From positions 434,001 through 498,000 of the forward strand of contig NZ_CP115921.1 of NCBI RefSeq assembly GCF_040412085.2: DNA of 64,000 nt, in the 5' to 3' direction. Shown piece after piece: positions 56,150 through 64,000 of this stretch (its first letter is position 1; every line of letters starts with the position of its first letter). A program made the position numbers and the translations under genes. Below the pieces are notes generated by a model. It searched no databases. It saw only the letters and a program-made list of their open reading frames with translations, and was not told the origin of the DNA. Source of the DNA: Vibrio sp. CB1-14. Its GTDB lineage: Bacteria > Pseudomonadota > Gammaproteobacteria > Enterobacterales > Vibrionaceae.

Positions 56150-56593
56150 TTACTGAAACTTAAATCGAGCAATGATCTTACAATCACTGACCGCTTGCAT
56201 GCTCTCGACATGTTTTGCCACTTGCGGATTTGGGTGTCGTTTTAAGAAGCTTACCAAGGCCGATTTGCAGCAACCAAGTGAAGAGATAAATCGGTCACAA
56301 TTCACTTGATGACATTGAGGAATCAAGGTCATGATCTCTTCAGACGCCAACTGCAGATACTTGAGCTCGTAATCACTGTCACCTTGAGCACGCCAGAAGT
56401 CTGCAAGATTGTGACAAGACATGACTTTGATCGCTAGCAGATCTTCGAATTCATCCGAATCACTGATCGTCACGTCCATCTGTTTGGACTCAGAAAGCGC
56501 CGCTTGATAATGCGTCACGGCCGTCATTAGTTCACCTTGCTGATTCGCCTCATCGGCCAATAAGATGTGCTGCTCCCACTTTTCTGTATCCAC
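56150..56593 (-). CDS. DUF2753-family protein, Fur-linked
   Basis: A 147-residue cytoplasmic protein resembling the Vibrio family DUF2753, whose function is not known. The helical pattern WEQHILLADEANQQGELMTAVTHYQAALSESKQ looks like a TPR-type repeat, and there are several Cys (CHQVNCDRF, GCCKS). The frame extends to ATG 56623, but no ribosome site precedes that ATG; a GTG at 56593 has GGAGA seven bases upstream and is my preferred start. A nearly perfect Fur box lies 33 bp upstream. Confidence 0.8.
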   Translation of the reverse strand: MDTEKWEQHILLADEANQQGELMTAVTHYQAALSESKQMDVTISDSDEFEDLLAIKVMSCHNLADFWRAQGDSDYELKYLQLASEEIMTLIPQCHQVNCDRFISSLGCCKSALVSFLKRHPNPQVAKHVESMQAVSDCKIIARFKFQ

Positions 56594-56625
56594 AACATCA
56601 TCTCCATCGTAATCAAAACCCATTA

Positions 56626-56644
56626 AATGATATTGATTATCATT
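56626..56644. promoter_or_regulatory. Fur box upstream of DUF2753 gene
   Basis: AATGATATTGATTATCATT differs at one position from the perfect 19-bp Fur repeat AATGATAATGATTATCATT. It would make the DUF2753 gene iron-repressed. Confidence 0.75.
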
Positions 56645-56718
56645 TAATTTTCAACCCCATTATTCTTATGGTTTGCTGATTGATCAGTAAAACTAAAAAA
56701 AACAGCAGACCTTGCTAT

Positions 56719-56755
56719 CGATAACAATTATCATTTTCAAACGTTATAATATAAC
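56719..56755 (+). promoter_or_regulatory. Zur box and Fur-like site before rpmE2
   Basis: GTTATAATATAAC (56743-56755) is the core Zur palindrome seen upstream of zinc-independent ribosomal protein genes. About 25 bp upstream, GATAACAATTATCATTTTC (56720-56738) resembles a Fur box. Zur control of rpmE2/rpmJ2 is established in gammaproteobacteria. Confidence 0.8.
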
Positions 56756-56769
56756 AAAAGGATCGTATA

Positions 56770-57042
56770 ATGAAGCCAAATATCCACCCTGATTACAGAA
56801 AAGTCGTTTTTCACGACACCACTGTAGACGAATATTTTATCGTAGGTTCTACGTTACAAACCGACCGTACGATTGAATGGAAAGATGGCAAAACCTACCC
56901 GTACATGACTATTGAGGTTTCATCAGAATCTCATCCGTTCTACACGGGCAAGCAGCGTGTTATTAGCAAAGAAGGTCGCGTAGCCAACTTTAACCGTCGA
57001 TTTGGTGGCATTAAAACTAAGTCAGAAAGGCAGGTATCATGA
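56770..57042 (+). CDS. rpmE2: Ribosomal protein L31 type B (zinc-free)
   Basis: A 90-residue L31 paralogue. It contains no Cys, so it lacks the zinc ribbon of the standard L31; [18 protein letters not shown] and GGIKTKSE are typical for YkgM-type proteins. It replaces zinc-bound L31 on ribosomes when zinc is short, freeing zinc. AAAAGGATCGTATA precedes ATG, and a Zur box lies 14 bp upstream. The stop overlaps the rpmJ2 start (ATGA). Confidence 0.95.
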   Translation: MKPNIHPDYRKVVFHDTTVDEYFIVGSTLQTDRTIEWKDGKTYPYMTIEVSSESHPFYTGKQRVISKEGRVANFNRRFGGIKTKSERQVS

Positions 57043-57181
57043 AAGTTCTTAGTTCAATAAAAAGTGCAAAAAACGTCATCCTGACTGCCAAGTCGTCAAG
57101 CGACGTGGCCGAATTTACGTTATTTGCAAATCGAACCCAAGATTTAAAGCGGTTCAAGGTAAGGCCGGTAAAAAACGTTAA
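57039..57181 (+). pseudogene. rpmJ2: Ribosomal protein L36 paralogue, frameshifted
   Basis: The YkgO-type L36. The ATG overlaps the rpmE2 stop and opens [11 protein letters not shown], but the frame then shifts: six A (57068-57073) stand where seven would restore [20 protein letters not shown] followed by [16 protein letters not shown] and a stop at 57181, which is the normal L36 end. As written the frame instead runs to 57188 with no L36-like sequence. A missing A in a homopolymer is either a real mutation or, more likely for a ribosomal gene, a sequencing error. Confidence 0.85.
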
Positions 57182-57275
57182 AACGTGATACATGTAAAGA
57201 GTTTGTTAATACCACCTTGAGCAGTGCATCCGAATGAGATTAGACTTGAGTGGTAGATTCATGCAAGGAGGCACA

Positions 57276-57428
57276 ATGGACGATTTACAGTTTTACTTGG
57301 TTAACGATTACTGCCCGCGTTGCAACTCAGTGACACCGCACGACGCATTCGAAGTAGACAATAAGCAGCACAAGGACGAAGCTCAAGTAGAGCAAGTGTG
57401 TGAAAAGTGCCAAGGTCTCGAACTTTAG
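57276..57428 (+). CDS. Small zinc-ribbon protein
   Basis: A 50-residue protein with two CxxC pairs (YCPRCNS near 13-17 and VCEKCQG near 42-46), the layout of a zinc ribbon. CAAGGAGGCACA gives a near-perfect ribosome site for ATG 57276; the in-frame extension to 57234 has none. Function unknown. It lies 95 bp after rpmJ2 and could share its zinc-related context, though that is only positional. A terminator follows. Confidence 0.82.
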   Translation: MDDLQFYLVNDYCPRCNSVTPHDAFEVDNKQHKDEAQVEQVCEKCQGLEL

Positions 57429-57448
57429 TCCAAAATTTGATTCAAATA

Positions 57449-57479
57449 GAAAAACCGCCCTATCAAGGGCGGTTTTTCT
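57449..57479. terminator. Bidirectional terminator
   Basis: GAAAAACCGCCC and GGGCGGTTTTTC around TATCAA, T-rich in both directions, between the convergent zinc-ribbon and GH20 genes. Confidence 0.93.
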
Positions 57480-57497
57480 ATAGTTTCTACATCAATA

Positions 57498-59387
57498 CTA
57501 AGATGACATGTGCCTATAATTGATGTTGCGCTTATCAAGGTATTCTAACTGAGCAGCGACTCTTGGCAAAAAACGTTGCCAAGACTTGTTCTCGCTGGCG
57601 GTCCATGCCACTTCCGCGACAGCGAACAACCTTGGATACAGCAAATACTCCAATTTGGCTCTATCTTTAACGAACTCCGTCCACACCAATGCTTGGGTAC
57701 CAATGACTTGCTCACTGTTTTCAATACTGCCAGGTTCAAAATCGTAAGCCGTTTTAAGATCAATGGCGCCAGCCCAAAGCACCCCTGTCTCATTAATGTC
57801 CTTGTTCCATGCCATATCGAGATAGGTAGCCTGAGCAGGACACATAATGACTGGATATCCCGCTTGCGCTGCTTTTTGCCCTTCAGCTCCGTTTGACCAT
57901 GCACAAACAGTTGCATTTTTGGTGATCTTATTGCCATGACTGGCTTCTTCCCACACGGAAATATTTCGGCCTTTCTGGGCTAGATATTGCTCTAAGTGAG
58001 AAATCAAATGCCCCTCTAGCAAGCGTACATCGTCCAGTCCCATTGCCTGCGCCTTGGCAATACACGCGGGAGATTTCTCCCATACGTGTTTCGGTACTTC
58101 ATCGCCACCCAAGTGTATGACTTGGGATGGAAATAACTCGCATACTTCATCCAATATGGTTTCCAGCACTTGATAGGTGCCGGGCAATCCTGGATTGAGC
58201 ACATTATCTTGGTATTGCTGAATGGAGACATACTCAGACTTGTCGTCAGCTTCGCGCAGCAAATTGGGTAACGCCATAATAAGAGCACGGGCATGACCTG
58301 GAATATCAATTTCAGGAATCACCGTGATTTCTCGTGCTTTTGCGTACTCAACAACCTCTTTGATCTGCTGCTTAGTAAAAAAGCCGCCGTATCGCTTTGA
58401 TCCGGAGCCAAATTGAGAAGGCTGCAACTCTCCTTCGCCTCGCCAAGCACCCAGTTCCGTGAGTTCAGGGAAAGCGTCGATTTCTATGCGCCATGCTTCG
58501 TCGTCGGTGAGATGCCAATGGAACGTATTGAGCTTAAGCCACGCCATTTGGTCGATAACTGACTTCACAGTGTCGATGCCATGAAAGGAGCGCGCACAAT
58601 CTAAAAACTGCCCACGGTGATGGTATTGCGGCGCGTCGATAATGGTAGCCGAGGTGACCACACCTTGACCTGTAACCAACAGCTGCGCCAACGTTACCGC
58701 GCCATAAAAGAACCCTGCCGATGTCGCCGCTTTGATCTGTATAGACTCACCGCCAATCGTCAACTCATAGCCTTCAGGTTTGATGTGCTCTGCACTTACC
58801 TTCAATAACGACAGCGTCGCATCACCTTCTGTTTTGACAAAGGTAACCTCAGGAAACTGATTTGAAAGCCAGTCGATGGCGTTGCTGGTTTCTGTCAGCT
58901 CTGCCTTGAAGGTCAACTGACTGGCTAATCGAAATTCACCCTCAGTAGCCTCAATAGACTGCGGCTGAGGAATAACACCAGAGCTTGCTGCGGGAAGCGT
59001 CAACACACGAAGATCTAAGTCTTCTGGCTGGCTCATCTTATGTGTCCCCATGTTAACATCGACTATTGTTTCTCCAAGTCGTAAATAGGGATGATTTGGG
59101 CGCTCAGAAAGATTAAACAAACCACAAGTTTGACTTTCGATGGTGGTCTGCCAGCGCTCACCTTTTCCTATCGCAGTATTCACCGGAGGTGCCATCTCAA
59201 TGTGCGACCCAACCTGCGAGGTAACGTGTCCATTGAACACGGTTTGCTTGTCGATAAAGCGAGGCATATCAAAGCAAAGCACAAAATCTTTAAGTTCCGT
59301 GTCTGTGCTATTTTCTAGCACGATATTGAGCTTGAGCGAGCCATCTGCGCTGTTAAGCACATCAAAGTGTAATCTAGGTTTACTCAC
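57498..59387 (-). CDS. GH20 beta-N-acetylhexosaminidase
   Basis: A 629-residue exo-hexosaminidase releasing N-acetylglucosamine from chitooligosaccharides. The catalytic Asp-Glu pair is in VIHLGGDEVPKHVW (about residues 408-421). The GH20b-like domain precedes the barrel (about 140-260), with FLDCARSFHGIDTVKSVIDQMAWLKLNTFHWHLTDDEAWR the first barrel segment (about 266-305). The first 130 residues form a beta-rich domain. No signal peptide is seen, so it is probably cytoplasmic, like the Vibrio furnissii ExoI type. It supplies the nagB pathway. Confidence 0.93.
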   Translation of the reverse strand: MSKPRLHFDVLNSADGSLKLNIVLENSTDTELKDFVLCFDMPRFIDKQTVFNGHVTSQVGSHIEMAPPVNTAIGKGERWQTTIESQTCGLFNLSERPNHPYLRLGETIVDVNMGTHKMSQPEDLDLRVLTLPAASSGVIPQPQSIEATEGEFRLASQLTFKAELTETSNAIDWLSNQFPEVTFVKTEGDATLSLLKVSAEHIKPEGYELTIGGESIQIKAATSAGFFYGAVTLAQLLVTGQGVVTSATIIDAPQYHHRGQFLDCARSFHGIDTVKSVIDQMAWLKLNTFHWHLTDDEAWRIEIDAFPELTELGAWRGEGELQPSQFGSGSKRYGGFFTKQQIKEVVEYAKAREITVIPEIDIPGHARALIMALPNLLREADDKSEYVSIQQYQDNVLNPGLPGTYQVLETILDEVCELFPSQVIHLGGDEVPKHVWEKSPACIAKAQAMGLDDVRLLEGHLISHLEQYLAQKGRNISVWEEASHGNKITKNATVCAWSNGAEGQKAAQAGYPVIMCPAQATYLDMAWNKDINETGVLWAGAIDLKTAYDFEPGSIENSEQVIGTQALVWTEFVKDRAKLEYLLYPRLFAVAEVAWTASENKSWQRFLPRVAAQLEYLDKRNINYRHMSS

Positions 59388-59625
59388 GACAAATCCTTCT
59401 TACTATATACGCGAACTAGCGTTGATTGCGGGGAGTGTAACTACCTAGCATATCAATTGCTCAAAACCCTGTGATGATACGCGCGCAGCAGAAATCCAAG
59501 AATGCGGCGCGCCTTAGATTATTGACTTGAAGAACCAGATAGCTATTGCCTATCTGTATGCTTTGACGTAAAGGCCCACTCACTCGTTGAGTCGATGGTT
59601 AATATGTAGAGCCCAAGGTCACATC

Positions 59626-62460
59626 CTATATCAGCTTGGTAATATCAACCTCATCAATTTGCTCATCTAGCATGTACTCTTCAGCGAATCTTAAATACAC
59701 ACCCGACGTTAAAAATAGCTCAAACAGCGATTTGTCCAAATGGTTGTCCTTTACCATATAGCTCATGATTTGCAGCGATTCCGACAATGACTTCGCTTTT
59801 TTATAAGGACGATCGGCACTGGTAAGCGCTTCAAACACGTCGGCAATAGCCATGACTCTCGCCGCCAACGGCATTTCATCCCCTTTTAGCCCCATTGGAT
59901 AACCGGTTCCATCCATTTTTTCATGGTGACCACCTGCAATATTGGCAACATTTTGCATGTGCGCAGGGAACGGCAATGACTCAAGGATCTGAATCGTTTG
60001 GATAATGTGATCATTAATAATGAAGCGCTCTTCTTCCGTTAACGTTCCCCTCAGTGTGGCGAGGTTATATCTCTCTCCTTGGTTTGCTTTGTATTCTGTT
60101 GGTTTCATTGTAAAACGAGGATCATTGGATAGAGGGGAATCCCACGGGATTAAATGCTCTGGCCTATCCGATAGTAGCGTTTCTTGTTCTGGCAATCGCT
60201 CTTCTACTTGGTGGCGCTGCTTTTCAAGCCAAGAAATGCCCAACTGCTTACTGAGTGTTCTTGTCCAAGGCGTTGCGGCGATTTGGTCTAATCTCGCTAG
60301 TTCTTTATCACTAACAAACTCACCACCAAGGTTCAGCGACGCGATGAATTCGAAGTCATCATCCAACTGCCTGTGGATCTCCTCCAGCGCACACTTTGCC
60401 TTTTGGTTAAGATCTCCTCCACTCGATTTAAGCAACTCAATCTCTCGATCGCGTTTAATGACCTCAAAGCGCGTTCTGATTTCATGGATGCGATCGTAAA
60501 TGGTCTCAAGTTTGGTCGACTTATCGACGACATGCTCGGGCGTGGTGATTTTGCCACAGTCATGCAACCAACCTGCCATCTTGAGCTCTTGCCACTCTTT
60601 TTCACTCAGATGAAAGTCCTTAAAAGGCGGCAAGGAAGAGTCGTGTGCGGCTTGGGTTAACCACTCAGTCAAGATCGGCACACGCTGGCAGTGGTTTCCT
60701 GTATAAGGGGAATTTTTATCTAGAGAGCCAGCAAAAACTTTGATGAAGGAGTTTAACAGTGCCCGCTGCGACTCAAGCATTTGCTGGGTTTCGATAGCGA
60801 CAGACACATACCCAAGTAAGGTTCTCAGATAGTCGGCATGCTGACGATACGTTTCATCCGCCCTGCCCTGTTCAAAGATCAAACCCAGCGAAGCAATCAC
60901 CATTCCTTCCCTATTTTGAAGCGGTATGTATATCACCTCACAGCGATCATTAATGGGTTGGTTTACTCTCAAATGGGTAAGATCATTAAAAGAGAATGCC
61001 TGAGTCTTTTTAAGGTTAAAGATGTGTTCAATAAATCGAGTCACATCCTTTACCGAAATAGACTCTGCTTGAATATCCTCGGCTTGCTTAAACCGAGCGA
61101 CATGGGGAATAAGTTGATCACCTTTGGTGTTCAGCAGATACAGCAATACCCCATCGGCTGAAACAGACGCAGCAGTATTACTGCAGACCAGTTCAAGCAT
61201 AGTGTCTAGGTTTTGCTGGCGGGCAATGCCATCTGTCAGAGTAATAAAACGAGAGATGGTGCTCTGTGTCGACACTTGAGCATGATTAAGCTCCTGTATC
61301 TCTTTAATGTAACTATGTGGCAGTGGCGCATTGCCAAACTGGAAGTTTTCAATCGCTTTCGCTTTCTTCGTTGCTCTTGCTATGGGCTTAGAGATCAGCC
61401 TTGAAACTAAGTAGATACATGGCAACAAAATTAGAAATACCAGTACAGACGCATAAAACGTTTGTCGCTTAATCAACTCCCCTTCATCGAATATCGACGA
61501 GGCTTTGGTCGCCATCAGCAGATGAATGTGCTCACTGTCGAGCGGCTGAATCGTCACGATTCTACCAAACCAGTTTTCTCCTTGATAGGAGAAACGGCCT
61601 AATGTTTCGCCGCCTTTTTTACGCTCAATGGCATGAGGAACGATGTCTATATTGAGTTCAGAGATATGCAAGACTCGACTATCTTGCTGGTTGTTCTCAC
61701 CACTTGAAAACGCATAAACCGCACCATCATCGTTGTATAACACTCTAATAGACGTGTCATTGGCTAGGGTATCTCGCAGGGTATCTCCCAAGTCTTCAAG
61801 CAATACATCCACCGACACTCGCATTCCAAACGTATTGATTCGAGAAATAACGATTCCCATGCTGGTTGAGTGTGCAAGTTTAGTCGGCTTTGAAATGCGG
61901 TTAGTATTCGGCGAGATGTCCGTTGTTTCTTGAGAATTAGTATAAAAATGAACACTATCCAACTCAATTCGTTCAACGAGGTTAATGTTGTTGTCGAACG
62001 TGTAAGCTTCGCCCACTCCACGAATTTTGTGTGTAATAAGGTATTGAGAATCAGGGTGGGTAACTGGAATATCAGGGGAGAGCGCGTCGTTTATCCTTTT
62101 GACAATGATGCTATCGCCATCTTCAAACTCAAATGCGTAAGTTTGAACATGTTCAAACTGTGATAGTAAGTGCACGACTTCTGGCAGGACTCTTAACCTG
62201 TCAGAACCTGTCGATGTATTTAACCCGTGGCTGTTCGAGAAACTACCCAGCGCTGCGAATGCCGTACCATAGTGGCTGTTTAGCTGGTGTTTAGTTTGCT
62301 CGGCAATCCGCTCAAAGATTTTACCATTGGCCTTATAGATTACCTCTGACATCGCTTGATTGGTTAGCACGATTTGACTGCCAGCCGCGAGGACGACGAC
62401 AAATATAATAATAGTGACGATATGAACATGAATTGGAAACGACCAGTTGGAGATTTTCAT
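59626..62460 (-). CDS. Membrane HD-GYP phosphodiesterase with sensor and GAF domains
   Basis: A 944-residue signalling protein. A membrane helix near 12-32, a large periplasmic sensor (about 35-335, with an IVISRINTFGMRVSVDV stretch like Cache sensors), a second helix (about 338-360), a HAMP-like segment, a GAF domain (about 400-560) and an HD-GYP unit. HDCGK is near residue 630 and HHEKMDGTGYP near 852, so the two halves are separated by an unusually long insert of about 130 residues. HD-GYP proteins hydrolyse cyclic di-GMP; the GYP motif is intact, so activity is likely. It is divergent from a type I secretion gene, consistent with adhesion or biofilm control. Confidence 0.9.
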   Translation of the reverse strand: MKISNWSFPIHVHIVTIIIFVVVLAAGSQIVLTNQAMSEVIYKANGKIFERIAEQTKHQLNSHYGTAFAALGSFSNSHGLNTSTGSDRLRVLPEVVHLLSQFEHVQTYAFEFEDGDSIIVKRINDALSPDIPVTHPDSQYLITHKIRGVGEAYTFDNNINLVERIELDSVHFYTNSQETTDISPNTNRISKPTKLAHSTSMGIVISRINTFGMRVSVDVLLEDLGDTLRDTLANDTSIRVLYNDDGAVYAFSSGENNQQDSRVLHISELNIDIVPHAIERKKGGETLGRFSYQGENWFGRIVTIQPLDSEHIHLLMATKASSIFDEGELIKRQTFYASVLVFLILLPCIYLVSRLISKPIARATKKAKAIENFQFGNAPLPHSYIKEIQELNHAQVSTQSTISRFITLTDGIARQQNLDTMLELVCSNTAASVSADGVLLYLLNTKGDQLIPHVARFKQAEDIQAESISVKDVTRFIEHIFNLKKTQAFSFNDLTHLRVNQPINDRCEVIYIPLQNREGMVIASLGLIFEQGRADETYRQHADYLRTLLGYVSVAIETQQMLESQRALLNSFIKVFAGSLDKNSPYTGNHCQRVPILTEWLTQAAHDSSLPPFKDFHLSEKEWQELKMAGWLHDCGKITTPEHVVDKSTKLETIYDRIHEIRTRFEVIKRDREIELLKSSGGDLNQKAKCALEEIHRQLDDDFEFIASLNLGGEFVSDKELARLDQIAATPWTRTLSKQLGISWLEKQRHQVEERLPEQETLLSDRPEHLIPWDSPLSNDPRFTMKPTEYKANQGERYNLATLRGTLTEEERFIINDHIIQTIQILESLPFPAHMQNVANIAGGHHEKMDGTGYPMGLKGDEMPLAARVMAIADVFEALTSADRPYKKAKSLSESLQIMSYMVKDNHLDKSLFELFLTSGVYLRFAEEYMLDEQIDEVDITKLI

Positions 62461-62681
62461 TTCATTCCCTGTCTATTGGCATCTCTTGTATAAAAATAGG
62501 TCTTTTCCCGAGGTACCGACAAAGAATCTTCACGATGAGGCTTCAATCGACGCTTTTGTTCCCCCCAAATCTCATATCTACAATGTGCTTTCAGTAAAAC
62601 TCTCTTTTTCCTCGGTTACTATTTGAAAGTTGGCAATTTCTGTCCGAATCTTAATTCATATGGATCATAAGCGGGTTGCGT
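62461..62681. promoter_or_regulatory. Divergent promoter region of HD-GYP and type I secretion genes
   Basis: 221 bp between two divergent genes. It is AT-rich with no assignable operator and no recognisable small gene. Confidence 0.35.
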
Positions 62682-64000
62682 ATGGAGACGACACTTTCGG
62701 CTGGAGTATCGGGTATAAGAAAAGTTCTAGTACCATCAATATTGATCAACATTCTTTCCCTTGCCATGCCCTTAACGGTTCTGCAAATCTATGACCGTAT
62801 TATTCCCAATCAAAGCTATGGAACGGCAACGCTGCTTCTATTAGGGGCAACATTGGCGGTACTGCTTGATGCTTTATTGCGTTACGTTCGTAGCTGGATC
62901 TTGGCAGCAGAGTCCGCCAACATGGAAAAAGCGCGCTATGCCTCTGCGGTTCGTGTTCTTGCCAGTGCTCCCACGGCAGAAATCAAACAGTTAAAAGTTG
63001 GCGGCGTGCAAAATGGCTTAGAATCCATTTCAAAAATCAAAGATATCTACTCCGGCGGGCTGTTATCTGGGCTCATTGATATTCCTTTCGCACTACTGTT
63101 CCTGTTCTTAATTTACTATGTAGGCGGAGCGCTGGTTCTGGTGCCCGTTATCGTGTGGGCGGTAACGTTTTCTATTGTGTGGCTGTCTGGTAAACGTGCA
63201 AAACGTCGCAGCCAAAAGCACGCTGAACTCGACGACTTAAGAGCGGGATTCTTAGTCAAGCTCTCTCGTAATCTGCTCGGCATCAAACGTCAGGCAAGCG
63301 AATACCGAACCTTCTCTACATTCAAAAAGCTAAATCAAAAATATCGTCTCATTACGGCAGACGACGAGAGAAAAAACGCGTTTGCTCAAGAATGTATTTA
63401 CTTAGCATCACTTGGCACGTCAGTGGTTCTAGTGATCGCTGGTGCATCACATGTCTTGTCCGGGGAATTAACGACCGGTGGTTTAGCCGCCTGTTCAATA
63501 CTGGCAGGTAGAGCCGTTGCCCCGCTTACCGCACTGACCAATCTCAATATTCGCTACGCTAACATGCAAACATCGATTCAGAGCGTTCGAGAGCTACTCA
63601 CCCTCTCGGCTCAAAAAGAGAGCCTACCTGATAACCTTGAGTCTTTCCGCCAAGTTGCCTATCGCGATATCGAGTTTGACCGCTACGGAAAAATTTATTC
63701 CATCAGCCACGAGCTTGCCAGTGGTCGCATCGTCCTTATTGAACACCGCAATAACGAAGTGTCTGGACAAGCGCTGGCAGCGATGGCCGGGGTCAATACC
63801 CTCGCTGGCGGGGAGGTGTTTATTAACGACATAACGGTGGACCCACATTCAATGGCATCGATAACCTCTTATGTCAGTGCCCGCGGCTCTATTTTGCAAG
63901 GCTCCATCTTGGATAACTTGTGCGGTTTCAACCCTGAGCTTTCTGAGAAAGCCTTGTCATACAGTAAACAGCTAGGTTTGTACGACGTGTTAACTCAACT
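62682..64000 (+). CDS. Type I secretion ABC transporter subunit, degenerate nucleotide-binding domain (partial)
   Basis: About 440 residues visible; the gene runs off the right edge. A six-helix ABC exporter domain (about 10-300) opens LVPSILINILSLAMPLTVLQIYDRIIPNQSYGTATLL, the typical LapB/HlyB-type start, without a C39 peptidase domain. The nucleotide-binding domain starts near 320, but where Walker A (GxxGxGKST) should be the sequence reads LIEHRNNEVSGQALAAMAGV, with no GKS. Later ITSYVSARGSILQGSILDNL replaces the usual Q-loop. It is probably the inactive half of a heterodimer. A partner with an intact site should lie just downstream. Confidence 0.82.
   Translation, partial: METTLSAGVSGIRKVLVPSILINILSLAMPLTVLQIYDRIIPNQSYGTATLLLLGATLAVLLDALLRYVRSWILAAESANMEKARYASAVRVLASAPTAEIKQLKVGGVQNGLESISKIKDIYSGGLLSGLIDIPFALLFLFLIYYVGGALVLVPVIVWAVTFSIVWLSGKRAKRRSQKHAELDDLRAGFLVKLSRNLLGIKRQASEYRTFSTFKKLNQKYRLITADDERKNAFAQECIYLASLGTSVVLVIAGASHVLSGELTTGGLAACSILAGRAVAPLTALTNLNIRYANMQTSIQSVRELLTLSAQKESLPDNLESFRQVAYRDIEFDRYGKIYSISHELASGRIVLIEHRNNEVSGQALAAMAGVNTLAGGEVFINDITVDPHSMASITSYVSARGSILQGSILDNLCGFNPELSEKALSYSKQLGLYDVLTQ

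Overview
The window is chromosomal DNA from a marine gammaproteobacterium, almost certainly a Vibrio. The signs are a typical Vibrio gene set (DUF2753, AspT with GadB, malate synthase G beside a LysR regulator and isocitrate lyase, L31B with L36), the AT-rich intergenic DNA, and an alginate-degradation block like those of the Splendidus and related clades. Genus is inferred from protein resemblance only; no search was run. No rRNA, tRNA or CRISPR array was seen.

Layout. 1-8.7 kb is housekeeping and accessory genes: NUDIX hydrolase, Fe-alcohol dehydrogenase, two EamA transporters, an Omp85-like barrel, LysR, and the divergent ohrR/ohr peroxide pair. One EamA gene has a leader with interlocking hairpins. 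9.0-12.5 kb holds nagB and recQ, followed by a possible small RNA. 12.7-20.1 kb is a LacI regulator divergent from a seven-gene mannose-family PTS operon that encodes three isomerases (phosphomannose isomerase, AGE-family epimerase, cupin phosphoglucose isomerase). 20.3-25.4 kb is the glyoxylate shunt (glcB, lysR, aceA). It is followed by an IS3-family element with a broken orfB, inserted at the start of an ADP-ribosyltransferase-like gene. 27.2-29.9 kb is an exonuclease/CBS-DUF294 pair.

30-54 kb is an alginate-utilisation region. It contains two paralogous GntR/FadR regulators, KdgF, an SSS symporter, a KdgM porin, a four-gene ABC importer strongly resembling Sphingomonas AlgS-AlgM1-AlgM2-AlgQ, a PL7 lipoprotein lyase with two CBM32-like domains, a PL17 oligoalginate lyase without signal peptide, a beta-hydroxyacid dehydrogenase (probable DEH reductase) and a MATE transporter. 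The working model is that the lipoprotein PL7 cuts polymer at the cell surface, KdgM passes oligomers into the periplasm, the symporter and/or ABC system imports them, PL17 makes monomers, KdgF linearises the monomer and the dehydrogenase reduces DEH to KDG. A recurrent palindrome TTGTATTACAA precedes seven positions in this region and probably is the operator of one or both GntR proteins. An IS50/Tn5-like element has inserted into the symporter terminator. LysE, AspT and a frameshifted gadB interrupt the block.

54-64 kb: small secreted protein, VOC protein, SMR pump, Fur-box-linked DUF2753, Zur-box-linked L31B/L36, zinc-ribbon protein, GH20 hexosaminidase, a large Cache/GAF/HD-GYP protein, and the start of a type I secretion ABC protein whose nucleotide-binding domain has a degenerate Walker A.

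Four genes (IS3 orfB, IS50-like transposase, gadB, rpmJ2) carry single-base frameshifts, three of them in homopolymer runs. Sequencing error must be excluded before calling them pseudogenes.
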